The notes: generated by a model not told the origin, from the sequence alone. Shown: positions 17,624 to 26,936, numbered from the stretch's first letter. The stretch is 64,000 bases of DNA from Lentisphaeria bacterium (GCA_017504435.1 JAFVRD010000010.1:1-64000), one strand, 5' to 3'. Program-made: numbers and translations.

Positions 17624-18366
17624 TTATGCAACTCCGTAAGAATCAATTTGTTCAATTCCAGATATACTGAGGGGTCAGCATTTTTTCCGGGAGCGAAAAT
17701 CATTACAGGCTGCACGGCCCCTGCCGGACGGATGAATTTCAATATCCGTTGGAGCAGTGTTCCGCTGAGATAATTTCCGGCAGCGGCATCAAAAACTATC
17801 CTGAACATATCGCAATCAAACGGCAATTCTGCTGCAAATTTTTCCATGATTTCCAGTGCGCCGGGTTCATGAGGGTGCAGGACACACATGGTACGCAACG
17901 GGTAGAGCAATGAGTGTTTGAAATGAGCGAATTTTTCTGTGGCACCGGCGGCAATTCCGGGAATACGTACTTCCAATGCCAGAGGAGTACGATGTTTTTC
18001 TGCAAATCCGAAACACATGGCAAACGCATCGCGCAAAACGGGATTGGCAGGAACGGCAAATGCACTTTCCAATTCCGGAGCGAATGTTGCATATACGGCT
18101 TGTAAATTTTCTGCAGCGGCACAGCGGTGTTCACAGAGACGGTAGAAATCCTGCCGGACTCCGGAACTGGCATCGGGAATAGTGTTAAAAAATTTCCGTT
18201 CATCACTGTTGCAGATGATTATGGATTTTTTTTGCAGATGCTCAGGCAGGGCAAAATCCGGAGCCGTCGCCAATTCGCCGGACAATTCCAGAATTTGTAC
18301 CGCCGGTACATTGGGCAGTAGCGAAATATCCCGGTCTGAAAAACTTATGCCGTAGATCGTTTTCAC
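17620..18366 (-). CDS. Unknown 248-residue protein coupled to ribE and murJ
   Basis: I do not recognise this protein. It is soluble, without signal peptide or membrane segment, with alternating strands and helices that could be a barrel or Rossmann-like fold (for example LALEVRIPGI, MFRIVFDAAAGNYLSG and VQPVMIFAPGKN). It overlaps ribE upstream and murJ downstream by 4 bp each, so it is almost certainly translated. The ending resembles TIM-barrel sugar-isomerase-like proteins, but no metal motif is clear. Confidence 0.7.
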   Translation of the reverse strand: MKTIYGISFSDRDISLLPNVPAVQILELSGELATAPDFALPEHLQKKSIIICNSDERKFFNTIPDASSGVRQDFYRLCEHRCAAAENLQAVYATFAPELESAFAVPANPVLRDAFAMCFGFAEKHRTPLALEVRIPGIAAGATEKFAHFKHSLLYPLRTMCVLHPHEPGALEIMEKFAAELPFDCDMFRIVFDAAAGNYLSGTLLQRILKFIRPAGAVQPVMIFAPGKNADPSVYLELNKLILTELHK

Positions 18367-19007
18367 AGAAATCCGGCCTCCTGCAGAGTTTCCAGCGTGA
18401 TCCCGGAATCCCGTGCGTCCGGCTGTTGTTGCAGCTCCAGCATCCGGAGAATATATCTGCCCAGAACATCAAATTCCAGATTTACTTTTGTCCCGGGGAG
18501 GCGTTCTTCCAGTGCTGTTTCGTGCCGGGTGACCGGGATCAGGCGGACGCAGAAATGCTCCCGGGCAGCTTCAGTTACTGTCAGTGAAACTCCATCAATG
18601 GCAATGCCGCCTTTTTCAACGACCAGGGGCGCAAATTGTTTGTCCAGTGCGATTTTCAGCAGATAATCCCCGTCCGGAAGTCTGCCCTGTGCCAGTACCT
18701 CTGCGGCGGTATCCACATGACCTTGAACAATGTGTCCCCCCAGCCGGTCTCCCAACCGGAGCGCGCGTTCCAGATTGACGGTACTTCCAACAGGCAATAT
18801 ACCCAGATTGGTACGTCGCAAACTCTCTTCCATGGTGTGAAATATCAGCACGTTATCAGTGACGCGTTCCAGAGTCAGGCAGCAACCGTTTACTGCGATG
18901 CTTTCCCCGTATTCCGGTGCGTTGACCGGCACATCGGGACGGATTTCCAAAGTGCTGCCGGAACGGGCAGTGATCCTGCCTTTGCCTTGAACCAATCCGG
19001 TAAACAT
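18363..19007 (-). CDS. ribE: Riboflavin synthase, alpha chain
   Basis: 214 residues made of two similar lumazine-binding barrels. The first begins with MFTGLVQGKG and the second follows RLGGHIVQGHVDT. The enzyme converts two 6,7-dimethyl-8-ribityllumazine molecules to riboflavin. It lies 3 bp after ribD, and ribH lies a few genes upstream, so the last steps of riboflavin synthesis are grouped but interrupted by nusB and ftsY. Confidence 0.95.
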   Translation of the reverse strand: MFTGLVQGKGRITARSGSTLEIRPDVPVNAPEYGESIAVNGCCLTLERVTDNVLIFHTMEESLRRTNLGILPVGSTVNLERALRLGDRLGGHIVQGHVDTAAEVLAQGRLPDGDYLLKIALDKQFAPLVVEKGGIAIDGVSLTVTEAAREHFCVRLIPVTRHETALEERLPGTKVNLEFDVLGRYILRMLELQQQPDARDSGITLETLQEAGFL

Positions 19008-19010
19008 GAT

Positions 19011-20042
19011 TTACTCCTCTTGTAAATATCCGCTGACGGCGAGGTCATCACCATACTGGGTGTAAGTGACATTGTAAAGTTTCATTGCTTCATCCATTCC
19101 TTCCGGAGAAAAGCCGCCGACAGCCGGAATACTGTTTCTGCCGCCGAGGATTTTGGGTGCGATGTGAAATTCCACCATGTCGACCGCGTTGGCGCGCAGT
19201 GCGGCGGCGGCAACTTCCCCGCCGCCTTCTATAAGAATGGTCGAATAGTTGCGTTCTCCCAGTTCCCGCAAATATTTTTCCCAAGCCGCATTGTCCGGCA
19301 ACTCCACGATTTCAGCTCTGCCGTCGGGAAAATATTCCTGCAGATCATCATTACTCAAAGTGGATGAAACAATAATACGCTGCGGCTGACGGGGCCAGTT
19401 TTCCGGTTCTCTGACGGTCAATTGCGGATTGTCGTTCCGTAATGTATTGCCGCCGATCATGATCGCATCGGCGAGCCGGCGCAACTGCTGTACGCGGCGG
19501 CGCGCCTCTACGCCGGTGACCCATTTGGAATCTCCGTTTTCAGTAGCGATCCTGCCGTCAAGAGTCATTGCCATTTTGAGGATGACAAATGGTTTTCCGG
19601 ATGATATCCAACGGAAAAAGTGACGGTTCAATTCACAACATTCGCTGTTTTCCACGCCGCAAATCACCTCGATCCCGGCATTTTTGAGCAAATCTACTCC
19701 CCGCCCGGCATGTTTGGGGTTGGGGTCAAGTGCGCCGATAACGACTTTGGATATTCCGGCATTGATGATGGCATCCGTGCATGGGGGGGTACGTCCGTAG
19801 GATGAGCATGGTTCCAGTGTGACATAAAGCGTTGCACCTTCCGGAGAGAAGTCATGTTTTGTCACATCACGCAGAGCATTGATCTCCGCATGAGCTTCTC
19901 CGGCTTTCTGATGAAATCCCCTGCCGATAATGCTGCCGTTTTTGACAATGACGCATCCGACCATGGGATTGGGATTGGTCAATCCCCATCCCATGCGTGC
20001 CAGAGAGATGGCTTCAAGCATGAAATCAGAATCACTGTTCAT
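19011..20042 (-). CDS. ribD: Bifunctional pyrimidine deaminase/reductase RibD
   Basis: 343 residues. The N-terminal deaminase domain has the zinc set HAEINAL (His51, catalytic Glu53) and EPCSSYGRTPPC (Cys79, Cys88). The C-terminal reductase domain begins near residue 150 (VILKMAMTLDGRIAT). It catalyses the second and third steps of riboflavin synthesis from GTP. It abuts ftsY upstream and ribE downstream. No FMN riboswitch is visible here. Confidence 0.96.
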   Translation of the reverse strand: MNSDSDFMLEAISLARMGWGLTNPNPMVGCVIVKNGSIIGRGFHQKAGEAHAEINALRDVTKHDFSPEGATLYVTLEPCSSYGRTPPCTDAIINAGISKVVIGALDPNPKHAGRGVDLLKNAGIEVICGVENSECCELNRHFFRWISSGKPFVILKMAMTLDGRIATENGDSKWVTGVEARRRVQQLRRLADAIMIGGNTLRNDNPQLTVREPENWPRQPQRIIVSSTLSNDDLQEYFPDGRAEIVELPDNAAWEKYLRELGERNYSTILIEGGGEVAAAALRANAVDMVEFHIAPKILGGRNSIPAVGGFSPEGMDEAMKLYNVTYTQYGDDLAVSGYLQEE

Positions 20043-20965
20043 TATTTCTCCAAACCGAAAAGGGCATTGGCATAAAATTCCGGGTCAAACTCCTGGAGAT
20101 CTTCCGGAGCTTCTCCGAATCCGGCAAAAAATGTGGGCAATCCGAATTCTTCATGCAAAGCTACAGCCATACCGCCTCTGCCGGTGCCGTCCAATTTGGT
20201 CAATACCAGACCGGATACCCCGGCTGTTTTGCCGAATTCCCGGGCTTGATTGATCACATTTGCTCCCAGAGAGGCATCCACCGTCAGCCAGACTTCGTGC
20301 GGAGCTCCGGGCAGCACTTTGCCGATCGAACGGCAGATTTTGTTCAATTCCGCCATCAAATTCTGTTGATTTTGCTGACGGCCTGCGGTATCAATAAGCA
20401 GAATATCTGCGCCGCGGGATTTTGCCGCCATCGTTGCATCAAATGCCACGCTGGCGGGATCGGCACCGTGTTTGGATGAAATCACCTGACACCCGGTACG
20501 CTCTCCCCACAACTGTAATTGTTCCACTGCGGCGGCACGGAATGTATCACATGCTCCGAGAATAACTTTTTTGCCTTCAGCTTTCCACTTTGCCGCCAGT
20601 TTGCCGATGGTAGTGGTTTTGCCGCTGCCGTTGACTCCGACCATGAGGATGACCAGTAATTCACCATCAGGGACGGTGCGGATATCGCGCATGCCCTGTT
20701 TCAAAATTGCAGAAACTTCATCTCTGGCAGTGACGATCAGATCGGCGTCGGTGGCGATTTTTCCGCGTTCATAACGGTCGCGGATACCGGCAACCACTTT
20801 TTTTGCTGCTGAGACTCCGAAATCTGCAGAGATCAACATAGCTTCCAAATCATCAAAACTGGCGGCATTATGTGCTTTTATTCCGGAAAAAACACCATTG
20901 ACCACTCTGGATAATTTAGTCGCGCTTTTTTCCAAACCGCGCTTGAAAATAGAAAAAATCGACAT
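20042..20965 (-). CDS. ftsY: Signal recognition particle receptor FtsY
   Basis: 307 residues with NG domains of SRP GTPases: G1 GVNGSGKTTTIGKLA (about residue 110), DTFRAAA, the switch DTAGRQQN and the guanine-specificity motif TKLDGTGRGG. The acidic A domain of longer homologs is missing, as in many bacteria. It docks ribosome-SRP complexes at the membrane. Confidence 0.96.
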   Translation of the reverse strand: MSIFSIFKRGLEKSATKLSRVVNGVFSGIKAHNAASFDDLEAMLISADFGVSAAKKVVAGIRDRYERGKIATDADLIVTARDEVSAILKQGMRDIRTVPDGELLVILMVGVNGSGKTTTIGKLAAKWKAEGKKVILGACDTFRAAAVEQLQLWGERTGCQVISSKHGADPASVAFDATMAAKSRGADILLIDTAGRQQNQQNLMAELNKICRSIGKVLPGAPHEVWLTVDASLGANVINQAREFGKTAGVSGLVLTKLDGTGRGGMAVALHEEFGLPTFFAGFGEAPEDLQEFDPEFYANALFGLEK

Positions 20966-20973
20966 GATTCAGG

Positions 20974-21450
20974 TCAGTTCCCGGCAAATTCATTATCTTT
21001 GATCGAATTAAGTACGCCGTTGATGAAATTTCCGGCTTCCACACCTGAAAAATCTCTGGCGATCTCAACTGCTTCGTCAATGCTTACGATCGGCGGGACA
21101 TCTTTGAATTTATACATTTCCGCTACTGCGATCCGCATGATATTGCGGTCGACCGGGGAGAGCCGGTCCATATCCCAGTTGCGGCAGTATTTGCTGATGA
21201 TAGCGTCGATATACTCTTTTTCCAAAGTAACAGTTTCGTAAAGTTTAACGGCGTATTCCCGGGCCCTGCGGGTGATGCGGTTATCCAGCAGAGTGAATTC
21301 TTCCTGGATCGATTCCATGAAAAGCTCAAACGCTGCCGCACCGGGAAGTTCCTGTTTCAATTCGCAACTGAAAAGAAACTCCATCGCCAATTCCCGTCCC
21401 AAACGTTTGGAATGCGGGGCCTGATTGCCGTTGGCATTAGATTCACGCAT
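20974..21450 (-). CDS. nusB: Transcription antitermination factor NusB
   Basis: 158 residues, all-helical. The ending DVPPIVSIDEAVEIARDFS followed by GNFINGVL is the family signature, and LGRELAMEFLFSCEL matches the N-terminal helix. It works with NusE(S10) at boxA during rRNA transcription. It overlaps ribH by 8 bp, a frequent ribH-nusB pairing in bacteria. Confidence 0.94.
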   Translation of the reverse strand: MRESNANGNQAPHSKRLGRELAMEFLFSCELKQELPGAAAFELFMESIQEEFTLLDNRITRRAREYAVKLYETVTLEKEYIDAIISKYCRNWDMDRLSPVDRNIMRIAVAEMYKFKDVPPIVSIDEAVEIARDFSGVEAGNFINGVLNSIKDNEFAGN

Positions 21451-21928
21451 TTTTTATCGTCCGGGTCAAGTTTACCATTTCAACAGCCGCCAGAGCAGCA
21501 TCCACACCTTTGTTACCGGCTTTTACGCCGCTGCGGTTGATAGCCTGTTCCAGGTTATCAGCCGTGACCATGCCATAAGTGACCGGCACACCGTAATCAA
21601 GACCGAGTTGAGCCAGACCTTTGGCAACTTCGGAATTGATATAAGATGCGTGGGGAGTATCTCCCTGAATAACCACGCCCAACGCGATCACCGCATCAAA
21701 TTCTTTACGGTCAAGCATTTTTTTGACTGCAAACGGCACTTCGTATGAACCGGGGACATAAGCAACCGCAATATTTTCGGCATCTCCGCCGTGACGCACG
21801 ATGGCATCTATGGCACCGGAGAGCAGACGGCTGACCAGAAAATCATTGAACCGGGCGCAAACGATACCCAATTTCATGCCTTCGGCATTGAGGGAACCTT
21901 CAAAAATCTTTCCTGCATTTTTTTCCAT
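21443..21928 (-). CDS. ribH: 6,7-dimethyl-8-ribityllumazine synthase
   Basis: 161 residues. Family motifs in order: IVCARFNDFLVSRLLSGA, VPGSYEVPFAVK, IALGVVIQGDTPHASYI and YGMVTADNLEQAINRSG. It condenses 3,4-dihydroxybutanone phosphate with the ribitylaminopyrimidine, feeding RibE. Its position just after pheT and before nusB separates it from ribD-ribE. Confidence 0.96.
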   Translation of the reverse strand: MEKNAGKIFEGSLNAEGMKLGIVCARFNDFLVSRLLSGAIDAIVRHGGDAENIAVAYVPGSYEVPFAVKKMLDRKEFDAVIALGVVIQGDTPHASYINSEVAKGLAQLGLDYGVPVTYGMVTADNLEQAINRSGVKAGNKGVDAALAAVEMVNLTRTIKNA

Positions 21929-21955
21929 GATAAAGATCCTTTCATTTACAACGCG

Positions 21956-24361
21956 TCAGCGCAATTCGATTTTAAGTTCACTGGCAAGACGGCTTCTCAA
22001 TTTATCCATCGCCGCGTTGACCTCAGTATCAGTCAAAGTACGTTCCCGGTTGCGGAATGTCAAACTGTAAGCCATGCTTTTCTGATGAGCTTTTTTCAAT
22101 GTGTCATCCACAAAAATATCAAAGAGCCGCACTGATTCAAAATTGGGAGCTTTGCATTTACGGATGAAATCAATTACTTCACCGTGAGTCAATGAATCCG
22201 GTGCCGTGAATGCGATATCCCGGCTGGTAGCAGGGAATTGAGCCAGCGGTTTGCAGCTTTTTTCCACCCGTCCGGCGGCATTGAGCAATGCCGTGACATC
22301 GATCTGGGCAAAAAACACTGCCGATCCGCCGCGCCATGAGGTACTCAATTTGGGATTGAGTTCGCCGAATATACCCGCTTCTTTACCTTCAAGATAAAGT
22401 GTCAGAGCATGACCTTCGCGGCAGCGGCCGTCCGGAGTTGCGGGAGCTGTCATCCGGAAATTGCGGATGGCGAATTTCTCCAGCAATGTCTCCACCACGC
22501 CTTTGATATCATAGAAATCACATTTTGCTTCGCCATCAGCAGAGAAAAGTTCCGGATGACGGCAGCCGGTCATTACGATCAGCAGCTCATTGCGTTCTTC
22601 GGGGAATTTTGCCGGATTTTTACAGAATGCTTTGTCCAATTCAAAAAGCCGCAGATTCCGGTTGCCGCGGGCAAAATTCCGACCGACAGTGCCGAGCATT
22701 TCTCCCAGCAGACCGGGACGCATCCAGCCATTATCCGGAGAAAGCGGATTGCTCAATTCGATCAGATCACTTTTTTCAAAACGGCTGTCTGCCAATGCAG
22801 ATGCACTGCTGACAATACTGTAATGTACACATTCATCAAAACCCATGCCGATGATCTCATCCCGGAGCATCCGCAACGGGGCATAAGCATCTTCACTGTC
22901 CGGATGACAGATTTTTCCGGTGACCGGGATCGCCGGGATTTTATCCAGACCGTCGATACGGGCGACCTCTTCTGCAAGGTCGGCTTCCCGGGTCAGATCG
23001 AGCCGGAACAACGGTGCTGTAACCGTGCAATCTGCCGCCGTAATGTTTTCAACTTTCAAATGAAGTTTTTGCAGAATATCCACGATCCGTTCATTGGTCA
23101 CAGCAGTACCGATCAATGTGCGGATTTTTTCGAACCGGCATTGGATAACCGGTTCCGCCGGGCGGGTGCCGGTAATTTCCATGGGGGCACAGGCAAGTTC
23201 ACCGCCGGCAGTAGCGAGGATCAACTGGCAGGCACGTTTTGCTGCCAATTCAGCCATATCGAAATCCACGCCGCGTTCATAACGGTAACTGGCATCGGTC
23301 GATACACCCAATTCTCTGCTGGTAGAACGGATATGAGATGATTTGAAAACGGCACTTTCAAGCAGAATTTCAGTGGTGTCATCATTGACCCCGGAGAACT
23401 CTCCACCCATCACTCCGGCGAGAGCCATGGGTTTTTCTGCGTCGGCAATGACCAGATGTTTTTCGGCAAGTTCGATCACTTTTCCATCCAGCAGAGTAAT
23501 TTTTTCACCGGCTTTTGCCCGTCTCACGACCACTCTGTTTCCGGCGAGGCGGTTGCGGTCAAAGGCATGAAGCGGCTGACCGAGTTCCAGCATGACAAAA
23601 TTTGTCACGTCCACCACGTTGTTTATCGGGCGCAAACCGACACTCTCCAAACGTTCCTGTATCCAGGCGGGGGAGGGGCCGATTTTGACATTTTTGATAA
23701 CTTGACCGATGTAACGCGGGCAAAGTTCCTGATCTTCAACGGTGACCAGATCGGCAATTTTGCTGCTGCATTCGGGGGCAGTAATTTCCGGCAGTTGTGC
23801 CGGAGTGGACAACAGGCATGAAACATCTCTTGCTACTCCCCACATGGAGAGGCAATCCGGACGGTTCGGGGTGATTTCCAATTCAATTCTGGTATCTCCG
23901 GGAAAGAAATCGGTCAGCGGTTTGCCCAAAACGGTATCTTCCGGCAGGATCATCAAGCCGTCGTGATTGTCGGAAATGCCCAATTCTGATTCACTGCACA
24001 TCATTCCGAAAGATTCAACACCGCGCAGTTTGGATTTTTTGATTTTGAATTCGCCTTCTGCGGTTTGGAACACCGTGCCGATCTTTGCCAGCGGCACGAT
24101 CTTACCGGCATCACAATTCGGTGCGCCGCAGACGATCTGCAATTCTTCACTGCCATCGGTGACTTTGCATACCGACAAATGGTCGCTGCCGGGATGCGGT
24201 TCCCGGCTCAAAATTTTTGCGGTGACCACTCCGGCAGGTATTGTGGAGGTGTTTTCAACTTTTTCGACCTCAATTCCTGCCATGGTCAGTTTGTCACATA
24301 AATACGCATCGTCACAATTCAGTGTGACGTAATCACTCAGCCATTTTCTTGAAATATCCAT
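21956..24361 (-). CDS. pheT: Phenylalanyl-tRNA synthetase beta subunit
   Basis: 801 residues, full length. An N-terminal tRNA-binding domain (about 40-150, GSDHLSVCKVTDG) precedes the B3/B4 editing and B5 domains (ITPNRPDCLSMWGVARDV), and a C-terminal FDX-ACB domain (PATSRDIAFTAPDSLTHGEV). It forms the (alpha-beta)2 enzyme with PheS, encoded 12 bp upstream. Confidence 0.96.
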   Translation of the reverse strand: MDISRKWLSDYVTLNCDDAYLCDKLTMAGIEVEKVENTSTIPAGVVTAKILSREPHPGSDHLSVCKVTDGSEELQIVCGAPNCDAGKIVPLAKIGTVFQTAEGEFKIKKSKLRGVESFGMMCSESELGISDNHDGLMILPEDTVLGKPLTDFFPGDTRIELEITPNRPDCLSMWGVARDVSCLLSTPAQLPEITAPECSSKIADLVTVEDQELCPRYIGQVIKNVKIGPSPAWIQERLESVGLRPINNVVDVTNFVMLELGQPLHAFDRNRLAGNRVVVRRAKAGEKITLLDGKVIELAEKHLVIADAEKPMALAGVMGGEFSGVNDDTTEILLESAVFKSSHIRSTSRELGVSTDASYRYERGVDFDMAELAAKRACQLILATAGGELACAPMEITGTRPAEPVIQCRFEKIRTLIGTAVTNERIVDILQKLHLKVENITAADCTVTAPLFRLDLTREADLAEEVARIDGLDKIPAIPVTGKICHPDSEDAYAPLRMLRDEIIGMGFDECVHYSIVSSASALADSRFEKSDLIELSNPLSPDNGWMRPGLLGEMLGTVGRNFARGNRNLRLFELDKAFCKNPAKFPEERNELLIVMTGCRHPELFSADGEAKCDFYDIKGVVETLLEKFAIRNFRMTAPATPDGRCREGHALTLYLEGKEAGIFGELNPKLSTSWRGGSAVFFAQIDVTALLNAAGRVEKSCKPLAQFPATSRDIAFTAPDSLTHGEVIDFIRKCKAPNFESVRLFDIFVDDTLKKAHQKSMAYSLTFRNRERTLTDTEVNAAMDKLRSRLASELKIELR

Positions 24362-24373
24362 GATCAGATCACC

Positions 24374-25393
24374 TTAAAATTGTTCGAGGAAGCGGACGTC
24401 GTTGTCATAGAGGAACCGCAAATCCGGAATCCGGTAACGGAGCATTGCCAAACGTTCCAAGCCGAGTCCGAAAGCGTAACCGCTCCAGATTTCCGGGTCA
24501 TAACCGACATTTTTCAAAACGTTGGGATCAACCATACCGGCACCGGCAATTTCAATATAACCGGAATTTTTGCAGACATTACATCCTTTTCCGCCGCAAA
24601 CCACACAACTGAAGTCGTATTCCACACTGGGTTCGGTGAACGGGAAAAAGTGCGGACGGAGCCGGATTTTTACATCTTTACCGAACATTTCCCAGGCGAA
24701 GGTCTGCAAGACACTTTTCAAATCCGCCATAGAAAGGTTTTTGTCAATGCTCAATCCTTCGATCTGGTGAAAATTCATTCCGTGAGTGGCATCCGGAGTA
24801 TCCCGCCGGAATACCCGTCCGGGAGCAACGATCCGTACCGGCGGTTCATGAGTTTCCATGACCCGGATCTGAACCGGACTGGTCTGGGAACGCAAAATCC
24901 TGCCGTCCGGAAAATAGAATGTATCTTTCGGATCGCGGGACGGATGGTCATCCGGCGTATTCAAAGCATCAAAATTGTGGTAGATATCCTCGATTTCCGG
25001 GCCGTCAACGGCAACAAATCCCATCCGGCGGAAAACCGAAACACACTCGTCAGCCAACTGAGTTATCGGATGCCGGTGTCCGGCTTTATTGCGGCGGCCG
25101 GGCAGGGTGAGGTCGATGGCATTTTCAGCAGTTTTACTGCCGGTGCCGAGTCTGGCCGCTGCTGCATCCAACGCCTGCTGGATACGGTTTCTGCCGGTGT
25201 TGAATGCACAACCGGTATCTTTACGCTGCTCCGGAGGTACCGAACCCATTTTTCTGGAAAGTTCCGGGAACAAGCCGTTGCGTCCGAGATATTCAATACG
25301 CAACGCTTCCAATGCGGCGGTATCGACTGCTGCTGCGGCTTTACTTTCAGCATCAGCGGCAGCACGGTTTACCGCTTCAATGATCTCATTCAT
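24374..25393 (-). CDS. pheS: Phenylalanyl-tRNA synthetase alpha subunit
   Basis: 339 residues from ATG 25393, which follows AAGGATTGATT. A TTG six bases earlier is less likely. Class II motifs are visible: GRVFRRDTPDATHGMNFHQI and FGLGLERLAMLRYRIPDLR. The CVVCGGKGCNVC stretch is a common feature of bacterial PheS. Charges tRNA-Phe with PheT. An unusual three-hairpin leader precedes it. Confidence 0.96.
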   Translation of the reverse strand: MNEIIEAVNRAAADAESKAAAAVDTAALEALRIEYLGRNGLFPELSRKMGSVPPEQRKDTGCAFNTGRNRIQQALDAAAARLGTGSKTAENAIDLTLPGRRNKAGHRHPITQLADECVSVFRRMGFVAVDGPEIEDIYHNFDALNTPDDHPSRDPKDTFYFPDGRILRSQTSPVQIRVMETHEPPVRIVAPGRVFRRDTPDATHGMNFHQIEGLSIDKNLSMADLKSVLQTFAWEMFGKDVKIRLRPHFFPFTEPSVEYDFSCVVCGGKGCNVCKNSGYIEIAGAGMVDPNVLKNVGYDPEIWSGYAFGLGLERLAMLRYRIPDLRFLYDNDVRFLEQF

Positions 25394-25435
25394 AATCAAT
25401 CCTTACAAAAATACTGTTTGATTTGTCCGATATTT

Positions 25436-25610
25436 TTTCCGGTATCTCCCGATTTTATTTCGGGGAATACCGGAAACTGTACCGGTGAAAAACAAAAAAC
25501 AGCTTGAACTCCGGTGAAAAAAGTCACCTGTTCCAAGCTGTCTTTCGGGATCGTTCCGGGGGATATTTCAGAAGTTTCCGGTATCGCTTTTTATTGCCGA
25601 CACCGGAAAA
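25436..25610 (-). promoter_or_regulatory. Three-hairpin leader of pheST with internal terminator
   Basis: Reading on the minus strand between rplT and pheS: hairpin 1 (25610-25575) has arms TTTTCCGGT and ACCGGAAA. Hairpin 2 is a terminator (AGCTTGGAAC/GTTCAAGCT with an inner GGTGA/TCACC) followed by U-rich sequence. Hairpin 3 (25476-25436) has 17-bp arms, TTTCCGGTAT in one and ATACCGGAAA in the other. Hairpins 1 and 3 share nearly the same arm sequences, so alternative pairing is possible. No T-box consensus and no Phe-rich leader peptide are visible. Confidence 0.45.
25488..25540 (-). terminator. Intrinsic terminator between rplT and pheS
   Basis: A hairpin at 25540-25500 is followed on the minus strand by TTTTTTGTTTTTC (25499-25487). 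This would cut the thrS-rplT transcript from pheST unless it is read through. Confidence 0.75.
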
Positions 25611-25629
25611 TTTCATAGACCCCGTTACC

Positions 25630-25980
25630 TCAGGCCTGGGTGACTTTCTCCACCAGAGCCTTAAATTCCGCCGGCTCGTTGACCGCAAGATCAGCGAGAA
25701 CTTTGCGGTTGAGAGCGATATTGGCTTTTTTCAGACCGTTCATGAAAGTGCTGTAATTGACTTCCAACGCGCGGCATGCGGCGTTGATACGCACGATCCA
25801 AAGCTGACGGTACTGCTGTTTTTTCTGCTTACGGCCTTTGTAGGAATGGACGAGAGCTTTATCGACCGCATCATAAGCGGTACGGATGTTGCGGCTCGCA
25901 TTTCCGTAGAAACCTTTAGCACGGGCAAGCACCATTTTACGGCGTTTGCGGGACGGAACGGCATAAGTACTTCTGGACAT
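25630..25980 (-). CDS. rplT: 50S ribosomal protein L20
   Basis: 116 residues, normal length. It opens with [39 protein letters not shown] is the typical core. It binds 23S rRNA early in 50S assembly and in some bacteria also represses its own operon. Follows rpmI in the conserved infC-rpmI-rplT order. Confidence 0.97.
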   Translation of the reverse strand: MSRSTYAVPSRKRRKMVLARAKGFYGNASRNIRTAYDAVDKALVHSYKGRKQKKQQYRQLWIVRINAACRALEVNYSTFMNGLKKANIALNRKVLADLAVNEPAEFKALVEKVTQA

Positions 25981-26004
25981 TTTTCGCAGTCTCCTCTCTC
26001 AGAA

Positions 26005-26205
26005 TTAAAGACCATACGGCAACGCGACCTGGATACGACGTTTCTCTGCGTGAGAGACGGCTGCATCCTGACGGAGACGGCGTTTACGTTTGGCATTTTT
26101 GCTGCTTTTGAGGTGACGGGCTCCCGCCTTGTGGTGGCGGAACGAACCGGTGCCGGTCTGTTTCAGACGTTTGGCGGCACACTTTCTGGTTTTGAGTTTC
26201 GGCAT
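26005..26205 (-). CDS. rpmI: 50S ribosomal protein L35
   Basis: 66 residues, highly basic (MPKLKTRKCAAKRLKQTGTG, with KAGARHLKSSKNAKRKRR later). Standard length and position between infC and rplT. Confidence 0.96.
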   Translation of the reverse strand: MPKLKTRKCAAKRLKQTGTGSFRHHKAGARHLKSSKNAKRKRRLRQDAAVSHAEKRRIQVALPYGL

Positions 26206-26305
26206 TGTTTACATCCTTTATTTTGATGTTTATCCGCCGCATGGGTCAATGCTTTACCCTTTACGGCAGCGGCAGCGGCCAATAGCTGATGCCTGTTTTT
26301 ATTAT

Positions 26306-26323
26306 ATCCCCGCGAACGGGGAT
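26306..26323 (-). promoter_or_regulatory. Strong hairpin between infC and rpmI
   Basis: On the minus strand ATCCCCG-TTCG-CGGGGAT forms a 7-bp stem with a UUCG loop in the 134-bp infC-rpmI gap. No U-run follows, so it is not a typical terminator. In other bacteria L20 represses its operon near this point, so an L20-binding site is possible but unproven. Confidence 0.35.
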
Positions 26324-26339
26324 CTTAACCACTATATTT

Positions 26340-26852
26340 TCAGTTTTTCGGCGCGAAATTGACGGAGATATTTCTGCCGAGCAATTTCGGTTTGCCGTCA
26401 GCTTCTGCGTAGGGAGTCAGAGCTTCAGTGACTTTTTCCATCAATTCAAAAGCCATATCCTGATGCGCCATTTCCCGTCCGCGGAGCGCAAGCGTAACTT
26501 TCAGCCGGAATTTCTTTTCCAAAAAATCCAACGCCCGGCTGAGTTTAGTTTCATAATCGTGCTGGTCGATATTGATATGAAACTTGATCTCTTTGATTTT
26601 CTGAGCAGCAGTATTCTTGCGTTGTGCCTTGAGATTCTTTTTTTGCTCGTAGCACAATTTGCCGAAATTCATGATCCGTACTACCGGCGGATTGGATGTA
26701 TCCGACACCAATACCAGATCCTCTCCTGATTCGATCGCCAATTCCTTCGCTCTGGCATAAGGAACCACGCCCAGCTGGTCGCCATCGGCACCGATCAGAC
26801 GAACCTGATCCAGCTGAACACTGTGATCATTGGGTTTCAACAACTTGGCGAT
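26340..26852 (-). CDS. infC: Translation initiation factor IF-3, probable ATC start
   Basis: 170 residues if started at ATC 26852. The core VRLIGADGDQLGVVPYARA, VRIMNFGKL and EIKFHINIDQHDYETKLSRA is standard IF-3; the C-terminal domain ends in NISVNFAPKN. No ATG lies near the N-terminus. AGGAGG (26866-26861) is 8 bases before ATC, 2 bases before an ATT (26858) and 17 before a TTG (26843), so ATC is best placed. A rare AUU-type start is a known self-regulatory device of infC, since IF-3 rejects non-canonical starts. Confidence 0.93.
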   Translation of the reverse strand: MAKLLKPNDHSVQLDQVRLIGADGDQLGVVPYARAKELAIESGEDLVLVSDTSNPPVVRIMNFGKLCYEQKKNLKAQRKNTAAQKIKEIKFHINIDQHDYETKLSRALDFLEKKFRLKVTLALRGREMAHQDMAFELMEKVTEALTPYAEADGKPKLLGRNISVNFAPKN

Positions 26853-26936
26853 AAGAATACCCTCCTCTCAAAGACTCTTTCTAAAAAATTAAACATTAAA
26901 ACTTCCGGCATTATCCGGCACATTTTATATAATATA

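Noticed and set aside
25531-25617. Short frame in the pheST leader as a Phe-attenuator peptide
   Set aside because: It has only one phenylalanine codon and no clear ribosome binding site.
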